This document shows, piece after piece, positions 7,703 through 16,135 of a stretch of 40,133 nucleotides of DNA. Origin of the DNA: an uncultured Geobacter sp. (GTDB lineage: Bacteria; Desulfobacterota; Desulfuromonadia; Geobacterales; Geobacteraceae); contig CALABV010000100.1 in assembly GCA_937886325.1 (NCBI GenBank), positions 1 through 40,133 of the forward strand. Direction: 5' to 3'. Every line of letters begins with the position of its first letter. Within the stretch, counting starts at the first letter, position 1. Below the pieces are notes generated by a model, which saw only the letters and a list, made by a program, of their open reading frames with translations, was not told the DNA's origin and did not search any database. The position numbers were made by a program, and so were the translations under genes.

Positions 7703-7880
7703 CCTGAATCCGTTACGCCTTCACGCCTTCGCCTTCGCGGAACGCCTCGGTTTCTTGCATTCGCGTGGGTTGAGCCGGCCCGACGAGGTTCACCCGGCGC
7801 AACCGGCGTGAAACAGCATCGGCGACGTTCAAACCCCGGCATTCCGCTCGCCTCGGCATTCAGACATCACGGATTCGGAT
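7703..7880 (+). repeat. Long-hairpin intergenic repeat, expanded copy
   Basis: Both ends match the reverse complement of the repeat at 12363-12433. The first 48 bases (CCTGAATCCGTTACGCCTTC... through GGAACGCCTCGG) and the last 30 (CCTCGGCATTCAGACATCAC then GGATTCGGAT) align closely, while about 107 extra bases sit in the middle. The extra segment repeats a CCTCGG at its far edge. The outer ends are inverted repeats of each other (CTGAATCCGT.A / T.ACGGATTCGG). No coding content is evident apart from readthrough of the next gene's frame. Confidence 0.7.
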
Positions 7881-7912
7881 CTAAAAAACGGCGTTTTCGG
7901 AAAGGTGAAAAG

Positions 7913-10072
7913 GTGGAATGCTTTCACGTGCAAAGTCGATGGGTACGTTTCGTCCTGGCGCTCGGTATCCTGGTACTCTTTTCCATTCCCGCCTCAGCCG
8001 CCAATCCTGACGAATATTCCGTTTTCATAAGCGGTTTTACGGCGTTCCAGAAGCAGGAATATGCGACGACGGTCGAAAGGATGACGCTGTTCCTCAAGGA
8101 GTACCCTTCCACGCCCCTGCGGGACATGGCCCTTTTCTGGCTGGCGCGCGCGCATTTCCGCCTTGGGCACAGGGAAGAGGCGGCCCGCTACATGGCCCGT
8201 TTTCTCAGGGAAAACCCGGATACGCCGCTGAGGAACGCTGTAGAGGAGGAACTGGTTGCCCTCGCGAAGATGTACGACAAGGGCGAACCGCTCCCGGCCC
8301 CGGCTGAAAAGCCGACCGTTGTTGCGCAGCAACCTCCTTCCATCTCTCCGGACAAAGAGCGAATCATCCGTACCGCCCCTGTGCCTGCCCCGAAGACGAC
8401 GGAGAAGACCGCAAAGACCCGCGCACGGCGGAAGACCGGGACAACGGATCCGTCCATGAAGGAGCGTGCCATAGCGGAATATCGCGCCGTTCAGGAGAAG
8501 TATCCCGGTACGAGGGCCGCCGCCGCCGCGGCGGAACGCCTGGAGAAACTCGGGGCCGGGCAACCGGCTCCCGTGCAGACTCCCATTCCTTCCGCCGGGA
8601 CGGTCGGTCGTGGCGCGAACGCACAGGTGGTCGACCTGGAGGTCGGGCAATTCGCGGCCGCTGACTTCTCCTTCTCTCCCTATGCGGCGCACAACGATGC
8701 CGGCGCCGGGATATCGCTCCCCTTCGAGGTTGTGAACCGCGGCAACGCCGTTGATTCCTTTTCCCTGGAGACGGGATTCCCCCAGGAATTCGGGAGCCGT
8801 TTCGCCGCTGCCGGAGGCCCCGGCGTATTCATCAGGGAAACGCCCCCCCTGGCGCCGGGTGAGAGTTTCAAGGGGATCATGACGCTCACGGTTCCCGCGG
8901 GCATGGTGGACGGCCAGAAAGTGACCCATTCAGCGAAACTCGTCTCCAAATTTGATCCCGGCACATCGCTCTCCAGGGACATTTCGCTGGTCTCACGGGC
9001 GCCCCTTCTCCGCATGGTGGTAAAACCGGACAGGGAACGCGTCACTCCCGGAGAGACGGTCACCTATCGGATCGCCCTGCTCAACATCGGCAGCGCCGCC
9101 GCGAAACGGGTATCCTTCACCCTTTCCTATCCGTCCCAGTATGAACCTATCGACTCCGGCGGCGGGGGGCTGAAAAAGGAGTCCAAATTAGCCCTGGTTT
9201 CCGATGAAATGGGCATGGCCTCGGGAGAAAACAGGGAATTCACGGTTGCGTTCCGCCTGAGAGACGAAGCCCTTTCAGGCCAGGAGCTGTTCTGCAGAGC
9301 GGAAGTGGAGAACCGGGAACTGCGCGTTCGGGAGACCTTCCTCTCCCCGGTGGCAGTGGTCGGTCGAGTCAGCGGGGTGTCGGCCCGCTCCGCGTCGGAG
9401 CGTCTGAACATTCTGCCGGGACAGCGTGTGGTCATTCCCCTCACCGTCATCAACACAGGAAATGATCGCGAAACCGTTACGCTGAAACCGTCCATTCCGC
9501 CTTCCATCAGGTACGCGATTTTCCGAAATGCCGGGGACGGCGCCCGGCAGGCGGATCAGCCGATTTCCGAATCCTTCGGCCCCCTTTCACCCCGTGAAGA
9601 GGCATCTCTCAAGCTGGAACTCCATGCGCCGGCCGACGCAGCCGACAACTCCGATGTCCCACTCTCCATTGCCTTCGTTCCCCAAGGGAATCCGGGCCGC
9701 GCCGCGGTGCTTTCCTTCCGGCTGGTCTTTTCCCGGCCGGTTGTGGAGATGGAGATGAAGGGTGGGGGCGGACGCCTCAAGCCCGGCGAGATTGCCCATC
9801 TGGAGCTGAGCATCGTCAATCGGGGCTCGAACACGGCGAAAGACGTGGAAATACGAAGCATGTTGCCGGAACGACTGGAAATCGTCGGCTCCGAACCGGC
9901 TTTTTCCGCCGACCGCAACCGGGAACGGGTCTGGCTGTTTCCCGAACTGGGGCCGGGGGAAAGGCGGAATATCGTGCTGGCCTACAAGGTTAAGCCCGGC
10001 GTGGCGGCAGGCACGAGCCTCCGCATCGAGACATCGCTCAGGTACCGGGACCAGCAGGGCAACTCGTACTGA
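7913..10072 (+). CDS. Exported TPR protein with repeated beta-sandwich (CARDB/DUF11-like) domains
   Basis: A 719-residue protein starting at GTG 7913, with AAGGTGA five bases upstream. An uncleaved anchor or signal segment (RFVLALGILVLFSIPASAA) covers about residues 11-29. Residues 30-125 form TPR-like helices (FTAFQKQEYATTVERMTLFL; ALFWLARAHFRLGHREEAAR) like YbgF/BamD repeats. A Pro/Lys-rich linker and one more helical repeat follow. From about residue 245 to the end there are at least four beta-sandwich units with the shared pattern 'PG..V...I.V.N.G' (for example PGETVTYRIALLNIGSAAAK, PGQRVVIPLTVINTGNDRET and PGEIAHLELSIVNRGSNTAK). It is likely periplasmic or surface-exposed with a binding or scaffold role. 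It opens the run of envelope genes that ends in a PilB-like ATPase. Function unknown. Confidence 0.75.
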   Translation: MECFHVQSRWVRFVLALGILVLFSIPASAANPDEYSVFISGFTAFQKQEYATTVERMTLFLKEYPSTPLRDMALFWLARAHFRLGHREEAARYMARFLRENPDTPLRNAVEEELVALAKMYDKGEPLPAPAEKPTVVAQQPPSISPDKERIIRTAPVPAPKTTEKTAKTRARRKTGTTDPSMKERAIAEYRAVQEKYPGTRAAAAAAERLEKLGAGQPAPVQTPIPSAGTVGRGANAQVVDLEVGQFAAADFSFSPYAAHNDAGAGISLPFEVVNRGNAVDSFSLETGFPQEFGSRFAAAGGPGVFIRETPPLAPGESFKGIMTLTVPAGMVDGQKVTHSAKLVSKFDPGTSLSRDISLVSRAPLLRMVVKPDRERVTPGETVTYRIALLNIGSAAAKRVSFTLSYPSQYEPIDSGGGGLKKESKLALVSDEMGMASGENREFTVAFRLRDEALSGQELFCRAEVENRELRVRETFLSPVAVVGRVSGVSARSASERLNILPGQRVVIPLTVINTGNDRETVTLKPSIPPSIRYAIFRNAGDGARQADQPISESFGPLSPREEASLKLELHAPADAADNSDVPLSIAFVPQGNPGRAAVLSFRLVFSRPVVEMEMKGGGGRLKPGEIAHLELSIVNRGSNTAKDVEIRSMLPERLEIVGSEPAFSADRNRERVWLFPELGPGERRNIVLAYKVKPGVAAGTSLRIETSLRYRDQQGNSY

Positions 10073-10124
10073 ACACGAAGAATTCCGCGCTCATGGGCAA
10101 TTTCCCGCGCGGGACGGGAATCGA

Positions 10125-10805
10125 ATGGAACACACCGGATCAGCATCAACTACGCTTGATTGGAAACACGGATTGATTGGCGGTAGCCGACGCCTGCCGG
10201 CCCGCGCCGTCCTCCCGGCCCTCCTGGCACTGTTCCTTCTTGCCGCGCCCGGATGGGCAGACGAGTATTTCCAGTATCTCCCCTCCGCGCTGGAAGCGGA
10301 AGCGACCGCGGTCCGGGAGGACGGCATCCTGACAAAGAGGATTTCCATCCGGCGGGGGGACACGCTCTCCGCCATTTCCCGGCGTTACTCGGGAAAAGGC
10401 TTCTACTATCCCCAGATCCTCCTCTTCAACAGGATCGCCGACCCGAACCGGATATTCGCTGGAAAAGAACTTCTTGTTCCGCTCCCCCTGTCAGCTTACA
10501 GGAGGGGGGGCGCGCAGGCCTCATCCGAAATATACCGGGCTGCGATTCCGCGGGACTCCGGTGGAACGAAGCCTCAAACCAGATTCCGGGAAAAGGGAAA
10601 ACGCATATCTTCCGGAGAAGCCCGTCTCTACAGGCAATCGGTCGCATTGCAGGATCAAGGCGACTATCGACGTGCGCTCGACGGCTTTACCCTGTTCCTG
10701 GAGAAATATCCCGATTCCCCCCTTTCGCCCGATGCCCATCTCCATCGCGCCGACTGTTACCTCCGTCTTTCCGACCCGCTCGACACTCGCGACCTGCCCC
10801 GTTGA
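10125..10805 (+). CDS. LysM domain protein with C-terminal TPR segment
   Basis: A 226-residue exported protein. A positively charged N-terminus is followed by a signal-like hydrophobic stretch (AVLPALLALFLLAAPGWADE, about residues 28-47). The LysM domain, which binds peptidoglycan in the family, covers about residues 72-118 (ISIRRGDTLSAISRRYSGKG ... PNRIFAGKELLVPL). A single TPR-like helix pair (LYRQSVALQDQGDYRRALDG, then FLEKYPDSPLSPDAHLHRAD) ends the protein, and the last ten residues look like a truncated tail. The family usually has more TPR repeats, so a shortened C-terminus is possible. It lies 52 bases after the TPR/beta-sandwich gene and probably shares its transcript. Start chosen at ATG 10125; no strong ribosome-binding site was seen. 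Confidence 0.7.
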   Translation: MEHTGSASTTLDWKHGLIGGSRRLPARAVLPALLALFLLAAPGWADEYFQYLPSALEAEATAVREDGILTKRISIRRGDTLSAISRRYSGKGFYYPQILLFNRIADPNRIFAGKELLVPLPLSAYRRGGAQASSEIYRAAIPRDSGGTKPQTRFREKGKRISSGEARLYRQSVALQDQGDYRRALDGFTLFLEKYPDSPLSPDAHLHRADCYLRLSDPLDTRDLPR

Positions 10806-10964
10806 AGAGCCTTCCCAGCTGACGCGCCCTGTCTTCCATCATCAAGAAGTGCCGGCGAACCCCCTGCCGGGACCGGGACTACCATACCTCACCTGTTGTA
10901 TACGGAATGATAGAACATTGCATGAAAATGAGACGAAAATAGTCGAAAAAGTTTAGCAAAGAGA

Positions 10965-10993
10965 TTGACAATCCCTCGCTTATCATGTGAATA
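10965..10993 (+). promoter_or_regulatory. Putative sigma-70 promoter before the pseudo-receiver gene
   Basis: TTGACA (10965-10970) is followed after 17 bases by TGAATA, or after 18 by GAATAT, with a TG just before as in extended -10 sites. This is in the AT-rich end of the 211-base gap before the gene at 11017. The -10 match is only fair. Confidence 0.4.
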
Positions 10994-11016
10994 TACACAC
11001 GTTTTAGGGGAATTCC

Positions 11017-12228
11017 ATGCTCAATATATTTATAATTTCCAATAATATTCGGATCGAGAAGCTCATTGAGTTTTTCCAGCCGTTTTTTAAGACGAAAATA
11101 CGGCGGGCGGGCGACTTCGACCAGGGCTTGCAGGAGGTCTTCGAAAACCGGCCTTCCGTCGTTTTTATTCAAAGCAGTATCGGCAGCGTCTCCGGTGAGA
11201 CAATTGCGCGACATATCAAGTCCCTCCTCGGCCCAGCCTCCCCGAGAATCGTCTTCATGGGGGAAGATGAAGAAAAGGCCGCGAGAAAAGCCGCCTGGTG
11301 GGATAACTGGATAGACATCAGCGACTCCGAACAGAAACTGCGCGAGGATTTTTCCGGAATCCTGAGCGACTACTTCCCAGCGGACTGGAAAGAGATATCC
11401 CTGGAAATGGAGAAACCGGCTCCCCGGCCCGCGGAGCGGGAAACCGGGAGCGACACATTCCGGTTTCAGGAAGATGTGGCGGCGCCGGTCGAACCCGGCG
11501 TTTCACGGCCTTCGGAAAGCGCGCCCGCGCAGGTTGTTCCTCCGGCAGTCGCACCGGAAAAATCGGACGAGACACCGCCGGAACAAAAATACCGTGCCGA
11601 GGATGAGGAGCTTCCTTTCGAGATCTTCCCTGCCGACTCCACCCTGTCCCACGACTTCCAACCTGCGCCCGATTTTCCTCAACGGAAAAAGCGGGCTTCC
11701 ATCGTCGTGTTCCTCGGCCTTCCGCTCCTTCTCCTGCTGAGTATCGCAGGCGGATGGTTCTACTTCCGGAACAGGCCGGACATCCGGCCGCCGACACAAA
11801 CCGTCACCCGCCCCCCCACCGGCGCCGAGCAGCGGCAAAGGCCGCCATTGCCCACTTCTTCTTCAGCGACGGCAGTGCGGACGCTGCCTTCCTTTATCAA
11901 GAAAGAATGGCTGGATGCCGCATACTCCGCATCACATCCGGGATGGGAACGGTATCTCGCATCCGACCGCGATATCAGGCTATTCCGCGAAAACGGCGCT
12001 CTCAAGGCCCTTCAGATTATCGCGCGGGAGAACGGCCGCATCACCGACGATAATCTCGCCTCGATACTGGGAGAGTTCGGACTTCAAAGTTCTCAGGCAG
12101 CGGCTGCCGTCGAAAGAAAAGACGGGGTTCTGGTCGAAAAGACCCTGCTTGCGGAGAAAACCGAACTCGTGGTGTACAAGAACGGGGAAGAAGGCCGGAT
12201 TCAGGCCTTTGTCCTGGCTTTTCCGTGA
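11017..12228 (+). CDS. Membrane protein with degenerate response-receiver N-terminus
   Basis: A 403-residue protein. Residues 1-115 have the alternating strand-helix layout of a receiver domain (MLNIFIISNNIRIEKLIEFF; RPSVVFIQSSIG; SPRIVFMGED). However, the acidic pocket is replaced by SNN and the phospho-Asp position by Gln/Ser, so it cannot be phosphorylated in the usual way. A long Pro/Glu-rich linker (about 125-225) leads to one transmembrane helix (residues about 229-249, IVVFLGLPLLLLLSIAGGWF). An Ala/Thr/Pro spacer follows, and then a C-terminal helical region (SFIKKEWLDAAYSASHPGWE ... ILGEFGL) of unknown type. The topology suggests a cytoplasmic pseudo-receiver joined to a periplasmic domain. 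AGGGG precedes the ATG. It resembles no family I can name confidently. Confidence 0.65.
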   Translation: MLNIFIISNNIRIEKLIEFFQPFFKTKIRRAGDFDQGLQEVFENRPSVVFIQSSIGSVSGETIARHIKSLLGPASPRIVFMGEDEEKAARKAAWWDNWIDISDSEQKLREDFSGILSDYFPADWKEISLEMEKPAPRPAERETGSDTFRFQEDVAAPVEPGVSRPSESAPAQVVPPAVAPEKSDETPPEQKYRAEDEELPFEIFPADSTLSHDFQPAPDFPQRKKRASIVVFLGLPLLLLLSIAGGWFYFRNRPDIRPPTQTVTRPPTGAEQRQRPPLPTSSSATAVRTLPSFIKKEWLDAAYSASHPGWERYLASDRDIRLFRENGALKALQIIARENGRITDDNLASILGEFGLQSSQAAAAVERKDGVLVEKTLLAEKTELVVYKNGEEGRIQAFVLAFP

Positions 12229-12362
12229 ACAGCCTCTCAGACGTTACGGCTGAAGACTCTATTTGCTTCCATGATACTCTTGAGAATGGGTGACCAGCGG
12301 CGATCATTCTCCATGGAGGCGCATCCCGACACGCGAACCTGAAACCGCTGCATCGAAAATAA

Positions 12363-12433
12363 CCTGAATCCGTGATGTCTGAATGCCGAGGAGTTCCGCG
12401 AAGGCAAAGGCGTGAAGACGTCACGAATTCAGG
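12363..12433 (+). repeat. Long-hairpin intergenic repeat, short copy
   Basis: A 71-base imperfect palindrome. The 18-base arms CCTGAATCCGTGATGTCT (12363-12380) and AGACGTCACGAATTCAGG (12416-12433) pair with one mismatch and one wobble, and the inner part can fold further (GCC...GGC). The reverse complement aligns with both ends of the repeat at 7703-7880. The element lies just upstream of the gene at 12472, and a GTG inside it (12412) opens the same frame but is an unlikely start. Confidence 0.75.
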
Positions 12434-12471
12434 TATCAGCTCATATCCTCCAAGACGAGGGAGAACGTATC

Positions 12472-13944
12472 GTGACCCACATCCCCAGAAGATGGCACAC
12501 AGCGATCTGCGCATTTCTCTCCGTGTTCCTTCTCGACGCAGCCCTGTCCTTCGCACTGGATCCCAGGTTTGAGATTGACACGAAAACACTCAGGCCTAAA
12601 AGCGCGCAGCCGACGCCCGCCAAATCGGGGACCGAAGCGAAGCCCCCGTCTTCCGGCGCGAAGCGGGTTCCCCCGGCCAGGGACGCGAAAAAGGCCATCA
12701 ACGACCTTTCCGGAAGCAGAGGGGCGGCAAAAGGTTCCACCCGCGCCGGACAAGCCCGCTCCCCGAAAACGATAGCTCCCCGCACGAAAGCGCGCGCCGG
12801 TTCCCACGGGAAAGAAAGACGCGTACCCTCCCGCACCGCTGCTCAGGCCCGAGGCGCGATCCCGACGGGATACCACACCCTTCAGATGACGGCGTCTCCC
12901 CGAACCGAACACGAGGCAATCCGTCTCACGAAAAATGCCTGGAGCAGGATCATGGCGGACGAAGGGGCACGGCTGGCGCCTCTGCGGGTGGAAGGCGGCA
13001 ATTTTTCCTTGTCACTGGATCCCGAACGCTATCCCCTGCTTCCGGCAGCGGACGGCGGAAAGATACTCATCGATGCCGAAGGCGCTCTCCCCCTCTATGT
13101 GAAGGAGATACTCAGGGACAAGGAACCGGGAGTCAGAATCGTGACGGAGACGCCGGCCAACGTAAAAAGGTTTTTCTCAGGGCTTCTTGCCGCGGCCCGC
13201 TTCTATTCCGTTGAGGAGGATTTTGCCGTCCACCTGGGAACGGATCCCAAGGTTACCGTCACCTCGGACTTCAAGATTGAGAAGAACCAGGAAAGCCTTC
13301 TGAACAATGACGTCTTTCTGGTGAACGTTTCGGAAGCCCGAGCGGGATTGCCCCCCTCGCTGGTCTCGCACCTGGAGAAGGAGGGATTTCACGTTGTGGA
13401 ACTGTCCACCGACTCCCAGGCAGGTACTCCGGCCGCTCGTCATGTTCTCTACAGCATAACCTCCGGAACCCAGCAAGGCGTCGTGGACGCCATCCTCTCG
13501 GCGTTTTCGTTCACCTCGATCCGGGACAGGGATATCGAACTGGATGACGGCTCACGGACCGGTGTCAGCCTGTCCGTGAGAGCGGACCGCTCTATCGAGA
13601 CGCCCGGGGGCAGGGTCCTGCTCTCCTTCAGCGACGCAAACCCCGTGCAGTACACGTTGTTCAAGCTGCTTCAGCTCAAGGGGTACAAGGTTGTCACCAT
13701 CCAACCCGCCGACGATTTCAGGAAGGTCACCGAAAAGGTGCTGTCCGCGCTGAAAATTCCCGCATCATTCGGAATGCACCATCTCGGGGGTCCCGGCGAA
13801 ACGCCCGTCGACATTCAGCTATCCGGTTTTGCAGTGCGTGAGCCGGACGGGAACAGTGGGAACACCTTTCTGACCAACGTGAGTGTAAATTCTCTGGTAC
13901 GGGAGCTGGCAGGCTTCAAGGGGTACTCCGTTATCGACAGGTAA
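12472..13944 (+). CDS. Exported protein of unknown function with an internal duplication
   Basis: A 490-residue protein from GTG 12472, chosen for the GAGGGAGA site 8 bases upstream; an earlier in-frame GTG at 12412 lies inside the repeat hairpin. The signal peptide spans about residues 1-29 (HTAICAFLSVFLLDAALSFA). Residues 30-135 are a basic, Pro/Ala/Ser-rich low-complexity linker. A folded region starts near 140 (WSRIMADEGARLAPLRVEGG; DPERYPLLPAADGGKILIDA). Two similar units follow, at about 261-316 and 363-427. Each has a short beta strand, an 'LV..L...GF/Y.VV.' helix-strand pair and a trailing helix (PPSLVSHLEKEGFHVVEL versus QYTLFKLLQLKGYKVVTI). It is directly upstream of the PilB-like ATPase (27-base gap), so co-transcription is likely. 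No family recognised. Confidence 0.7.
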   Translation: MTHIPRRWHTAICAFLSVFLLDAALSFALDPRFEIDTKTLRPKSAQPTPAKSGTEAKPPSSGAKRVPPARDAKKAINDLSGSRGAAKGSTRAGQARSPKTIAPRTKARAGSHGKERRVPSRTAAQARGAIPTGYHTLQMTASPRTEHEAIRLTKNAWSRIMADEGARLAPLRVEGGNFSLSLDPERYPLLPAADGGKILIDAEGALPLYVKEILRDKEPGVRIVTETPANVKRFFSGLLAAARFYSVEEDFAVHLGTDPKVTVTSDFKIEKNQESLLNNDVFLVNVSEARAGLPPSLVSHLEKEGFHVVELSTDSQAGTPAARHVLYSITSGTQQGVVDAILSAFSFTSIRDRDIELDDGSRTGVSLSVRADRSIETPGGRVLLSFSDANPVQYTLFKLLQLKGYKVVTIQPADDFRKVTEKVLSALKIPASFGMHHLGGPGETPVDIQLSGFAVREPDGNSGNTFLTNVSVNSLVRELAGFKGYSVIDR

Positions 13945-13971
13945 CTCGAACGAACCTCGGGGAAGAACCGC

Positions 13972-15903
13972 ATGTCACAGAAGAAACTGGGAGAAATCCT
14001 TGTCGAAAACAACCTGATTACCGAACAGCAGCTCGTCGAGGCCCTCGATCTGCAGAAGACCTCGCCTGGAGAGGCCATCGGCAGACTTCTGTGCCGGCTC
14101 GGCTTTCTCCGGGAGTCCGACCTCAACTATATTCTGGATCAGACGGGTAAACGGAAGAAGCTGGTCGACATCCTGCTGAAGGAAAAGGTGGTTGACGAGA
14201 AAAAACTGGAAGATGCGCGGACCAGGAGCAGAAAAGACGGCATTTCCCTGGAAAAGGCCCTCATCAAGCTCCAGTACGTCACCGAAGAGCAGCTTGCCAG
14301 GGCAATCTCCTTCCAGTATGACCTGCCGTTCGTCTCCCTGGAAAACATGAACATCGATGCGGAACTCGCCCGGTTCACCAATGCCAGCTATGCGCAGAAA
14401 CAGCGCATCGTGCCCGTCTCCAAGATAGGAAGCACCCTCACCCTGGCAATGGCCCATCCCATCAGTCTCCATGAGCTGAAAGAGCTGGAAACCGCGACAC
14501 GCCTGAAGATTATCCCCGTCATCGCCCGTGAATCGGAGATCGTGACCGCCCAGCAGCGACTGTACCGTTCCCTTTCTGCGCCGGTTCAGGACGAGAGTGA
14601 GGAAACGACACTCGATATACCTGACAGCATTGCCGAAATACTCACCAGGACCGAATTTTCCGATGAACCTGATGTGGAGGACGAGGTAAAGAAGGTAACC
14701 GAGCGGGACAGCGTCATCGTGAAACTGGTGAACAAGATCATCTATGACGCATACCACCGCAGGGCCTCGGACATCCATATCGAACCGTACCCCGGAAAAA
14801 ACGACATCATCGTCAGGATCCGCGTAGACGGCCAATGCAAGCTTTACCAGAGAATCCCCTACAAATATAAATATGCCATTCCGTCCCGCATCAAGATCAT
14901 GTCCGAACTGGACATCGCCGAACGGAGGAAGCCGCAGGACGGAAAGATCAATTTTAAGAAGTTCGGTCCCATCGACGTGGAACTGAGGATCGCCACCATG
15001 CCGACGGTGGGGCAGCTGGAGGACGTGGTCATACGAATTCTCCACACCGGAGATCCCATTTCCTACGAGGATCTGGGCATCAACCCGAGAAACATGGAGG
15101 TTTTCGAAAGGTCGATAAGGAAGCCCTACGGCCTGATCCTGGTTGTAGGACCCACCGGCTCCGGAAAAACCACGACACTCCACTCCGCAATCGCCAAGAT
15201 CAACCTCCCGGAGACGAAAATCTGGACCGCGGAGGATCCCGTGGAGATCACGCAGAAGGGATTGCGCCAGGTGCAGGTGAATCCCCGGATCGGACTCACT
15301 TTCGCCGCTGCGCTGCGATCATTTCTGCGACTGGATCCGGACATCATCATGGTGGGCGAGATGCGCGACGAGGAAACCGCGTCCATAGCCGTCGAAGCAT
15401 CGCTTACCGGCCACCTGGTTCTATCCACCCTTCACACCAATTCCGCTCCCGAAACCGTAACCAGGCTCCTGGAAATGGGCCTCGATCCGTTCAGTTTCTC
15501 CGATTCTCTCCTCTGCATCCTTGCTCAACGACTGGTGCGAAGGTTGTGCAGGGAATGCAAGAGGGTGTTCAAGCCCGACGTGGACCAAATGGAAGAGATT
15601 ATCGCAGAATACGGCGCCGAACAGTTCGCCGCCGCCGGCCTGGACCCGGAGGATCTGCTGATTGCCGAGCCGGTCGGATGCGAGGCATGCGACAATACCG
15701 GCTACCGCGGCAGGCTCGGAATCCATGAATTGCTCGAGTGCAACGACGGGATGAAAAACCTCATCAAGAAAAAGCCGGAAACAGACGAGATACGTAGTCT
15801 CGCTGTTGCCGACGGTATGACAACCCTCAAACAGGACGGCATCCTCAAGGTGTTTCAGCAGCTCACCGATATCCACGAAGTCCGAAGGATCTGCATAAAA
15901 TAA
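13972..15903 (+). CDS. PilB/GspE-family secretion/pilus ATPase with tandem MshEN-like motifs
   Basis: A 643-residue cytoplasmic hexameric ATPase. The N-terminal half has repeats of the MshEN c-di-GMP-binding pattern: KLGEILVENNLITEQQLVEA, IGRLLCRLGFLRESDLNYIL, KLVDILLKEKVVDEKKLEDA and SLEKALIKLQYVTEEQLARA. The ATPase core shows Walker A GPTGSGKTTT (from residue 393), an Asp box around AEDPVEI, Walker B DPDIIMVGEMRD, a His box LVLSTLHTNSAPE, and a zinc tetracysteine CxxC...CxxC (526/529 and 570/573). Family members power type IV pilus assembly or type II secretion. No PilC/GspF platform or pilin is adjacent, so the machine served is unknown; the preceding four envelope genes are the natural candidates. 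GGGGAAG precedes the ATG. Confidence 0.88.
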   Translation: MSQKKLGEILVENNLITEQQLVEALDLQKTSPGEAIGRLLCRLGFLRESDLNYILDQTGKRKKLVDILLKEKVVDEKKLEDARTRSRKDGISLEKALIKLQYVTEEQLARAISFQYDLPFVSLENMNIDAELARFTNASYAQKQRIVPVSKIGSTLTLAMAHPISLHELKELETATRLKIIPVIARESEIVTAQQRLYRSLSAPVQDESEETTLDIPDSIAEILTRTEFSDEPDVEDEVKKVTERDSVIVKLVNKIIYDAYHRRASDIHIEPYPGKNDIIVRIRVDGQCKLYQRIPYKYKYAIPSRIKIMSELDIAERRKPQDGKINFKKFGPIDVELRIATMPTVGQLEDVVIRILHTGDPISYEDLGINPRNMEVFERSIRKPYGLILVVGPTGSGKTTTLHSAIAKINLPETKIWTAEDPVEITQKGLRQVQVNPRIGLTFAAALRSFLRLDPDIIMVGEMRDEETASIAVEASLTGHLVLSTLHTNSAPETVTRLLEMGLDPFSFSDSLLCILAQRLVRRLCRECKRVFKPDVDQMEEIIAEYGAEQFAAAGLDPEDLLIAEPVGCEACDNTGYRGRLGIHELLECNDGMKNLIKKKPETDEIRSLAVADGMTTLKQDGILKVFQQLTDIHEVRRICIK

Positions 15904-16034
15904 ATCGGGATCCAAATCCGGGAACCCACCCCACCTTCAAATTCTCCTTGCGTTTCCTGCTCTCTAGTACCCGCTCCGCCCCATTGGTAGAGTAGCCTGC
16001 AACAGTATACATAATCAATAGAGTATGGTTTTAA

Positions 16035-16063
16035 TTGATTTATTCAATCTCAAAGCCTATAAT
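16035..16063 (+). promoter_or_regulatory. Sigma-70 promoter of the fasciclin gene
   Basis: TTGATT (16035-16040), a 17-base spacer, then a perfect TATAAT (16058-16063). The start of transcription would be near 16070, about 66 bases before the ATG. It lies in a 232-base AT-rich gap that otherwise shows no gene. It makes the fasciclin gene independent of the preceding operon. Confidence 0.65.
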
Positions 16064-16135
16064 TACAATCAAGAAAAAAGGTTGTACGTGTTCCAACATA
16101 CTATAGCCCGCAGAGTGAGGTAGACGGAGGAAAAG

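Noticed and set aside
10474..10956. Continuation of the LysM gene in another frame after a frameshift
   Set aside because: The overlapping frame has no TPR-like or other conserved pattern, so a simple frameshift repair is not supported.
12412..12471. Earlier GTG start for the duplicated-domain protein
   Set aside because: It lies inside the repeat hairpin and lacks a ribosome-binding site; GTG 12472 has one and leads directly into a signal peptide.
13975..15183. 402-codon minus-strand frame opposite the PilB-like ATPase
   Set aside because: Shadow of a gene with complete Walker, Asp, His and cysteine motifs.
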